Shown here one piece after another: positions 63,730 through 64,000 of a DNA stretch of 64,000 bases. The notes under the pieces are model-generated. The model had not been told where the DNA came from and did no database searches. It worked only from the letters and a program-made list of their open reading frames with translations. Positions within the stretch are counted from its first letter, which is position 1. Every line of letters begins with the position of its first letter. The position numbers and the translations under genes were made by a program. The stretch comes from Paralichthys olivaceus (taxonomy: Eukaryota; Chordata; Actinopteri; Pleuronectiformes; Paralichthyidae): NCBI RefSeq assembly GCF_024713975.1, contig NC_091094.1, positions 21,414,501 to 21,478,500 of the forward strand, given 5' to 3'.

Positions 63730-64000
63730 AGTGTGTCTGTGAGTTTCGACGATAGAGTGTGCTACTCCACTGTTCCTTGCCCCCTCCCATCAGTTTGTTC
63801 TCACCCCAGAATCAACCTCCTGCATTTAGTATAATATGGGAGGCCCTCTACTGGCAGAAAGGGTCCTCATCTAGTGTTTCTACAAGCAACCTAACATGTT
63901 AGTTACTGTCAGCCTCTCTGAGGAGTGAGCAGTCATTCTTGGGTCAAACTGCAAAAAGCTTTCTGTCTAAATCACAATGTGCTTTTCAGGTGTGGGAAAG

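Noticed and set aside
63990..64000. Possible third prkcd coding exon beginning GTGTGGGAAAG after TTTTCAG
   Set aside because: The acceptor looks good and the phase would fit, but only 11 bases are visible, too few to confirm.

Overview
This window reads as nuclear DNA of a ray-finned (teleost) fish. It has vertebrate-style split genes with GT-AG introns. The spacers carry many long (GT)n/(CA)n runs and short inverted-repeat elements of the kind common in fish. Two recognisable host genes lie head to tail on the plus strand: fgd5 (complete coding region, 20 coding exons, 14563-43827) and the 5' part of a protein kinase C delta gene (prkcd; coding exons at 62771-62879 and 63080-63352, continuing past the window end). 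I did not recognise any other host protein gene.

Layout. 1-876 is spacer with a 363-bp TTAA-flanked inverted-repeat element. 877-5639 is a complete hAT-superfamily DNA transposon: a perfect 8-bp target duplication (GTCTGAAG) on both sides, imperfect terminal inverted repeats of about 35 bp, and an uninterrupted 721-codon zf-TTF/DUF4371/hAT-dimerisation transposase (ZMYM1-like). 5648-14490 is non-coding and holds repeats plus a CpG-rich patch near 11.95-12.27 kb that could be the fgd5 promoter and first untranslated exon. 14492-45270 is fgd5. Its assembled reading frame is 1493 codons with every exon junction in phase: a long acidic disordered N-terminal exon, then DH, PH, FYVE-type zinc finger and a second PH domain. 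45.3-50.5 kb is spacer with degenerate tandem repeats. 50.5-50.9 kb is a CpG-rich block with a consensus CRE and a 16-bp minisatellite, ending in a good splice donor; it is the likely prkcd promoter and 5' untranslated exon. A 12-kb intron follows, then the exons encoding the PKC-delta C2-like domain.

Three identical 72-nt tRNA-Glu(CTC) genes sit antisense inside introns, two in fgd5 and one in prkcd.

Functionally, fgd5 encodes a CDC42-type Rho guanine nucleotide exchange factor and prkcd a Ca2+-independent, diacylglycerol-responsive kinase. Nothing in the sequence links them beyond adjacency. The most notable observations are the near-intact hAT element with a duplicated 69-nt exon and a probable one-base frameshift in its first exon; a (TG)n run of about 114 bp ending 9 nt before the fgd5 exon 7 acceptor; a GC-AG intron in fgd5; and the intronic antisense tRNA genes, one of which lacks a nearby T4 terminator.
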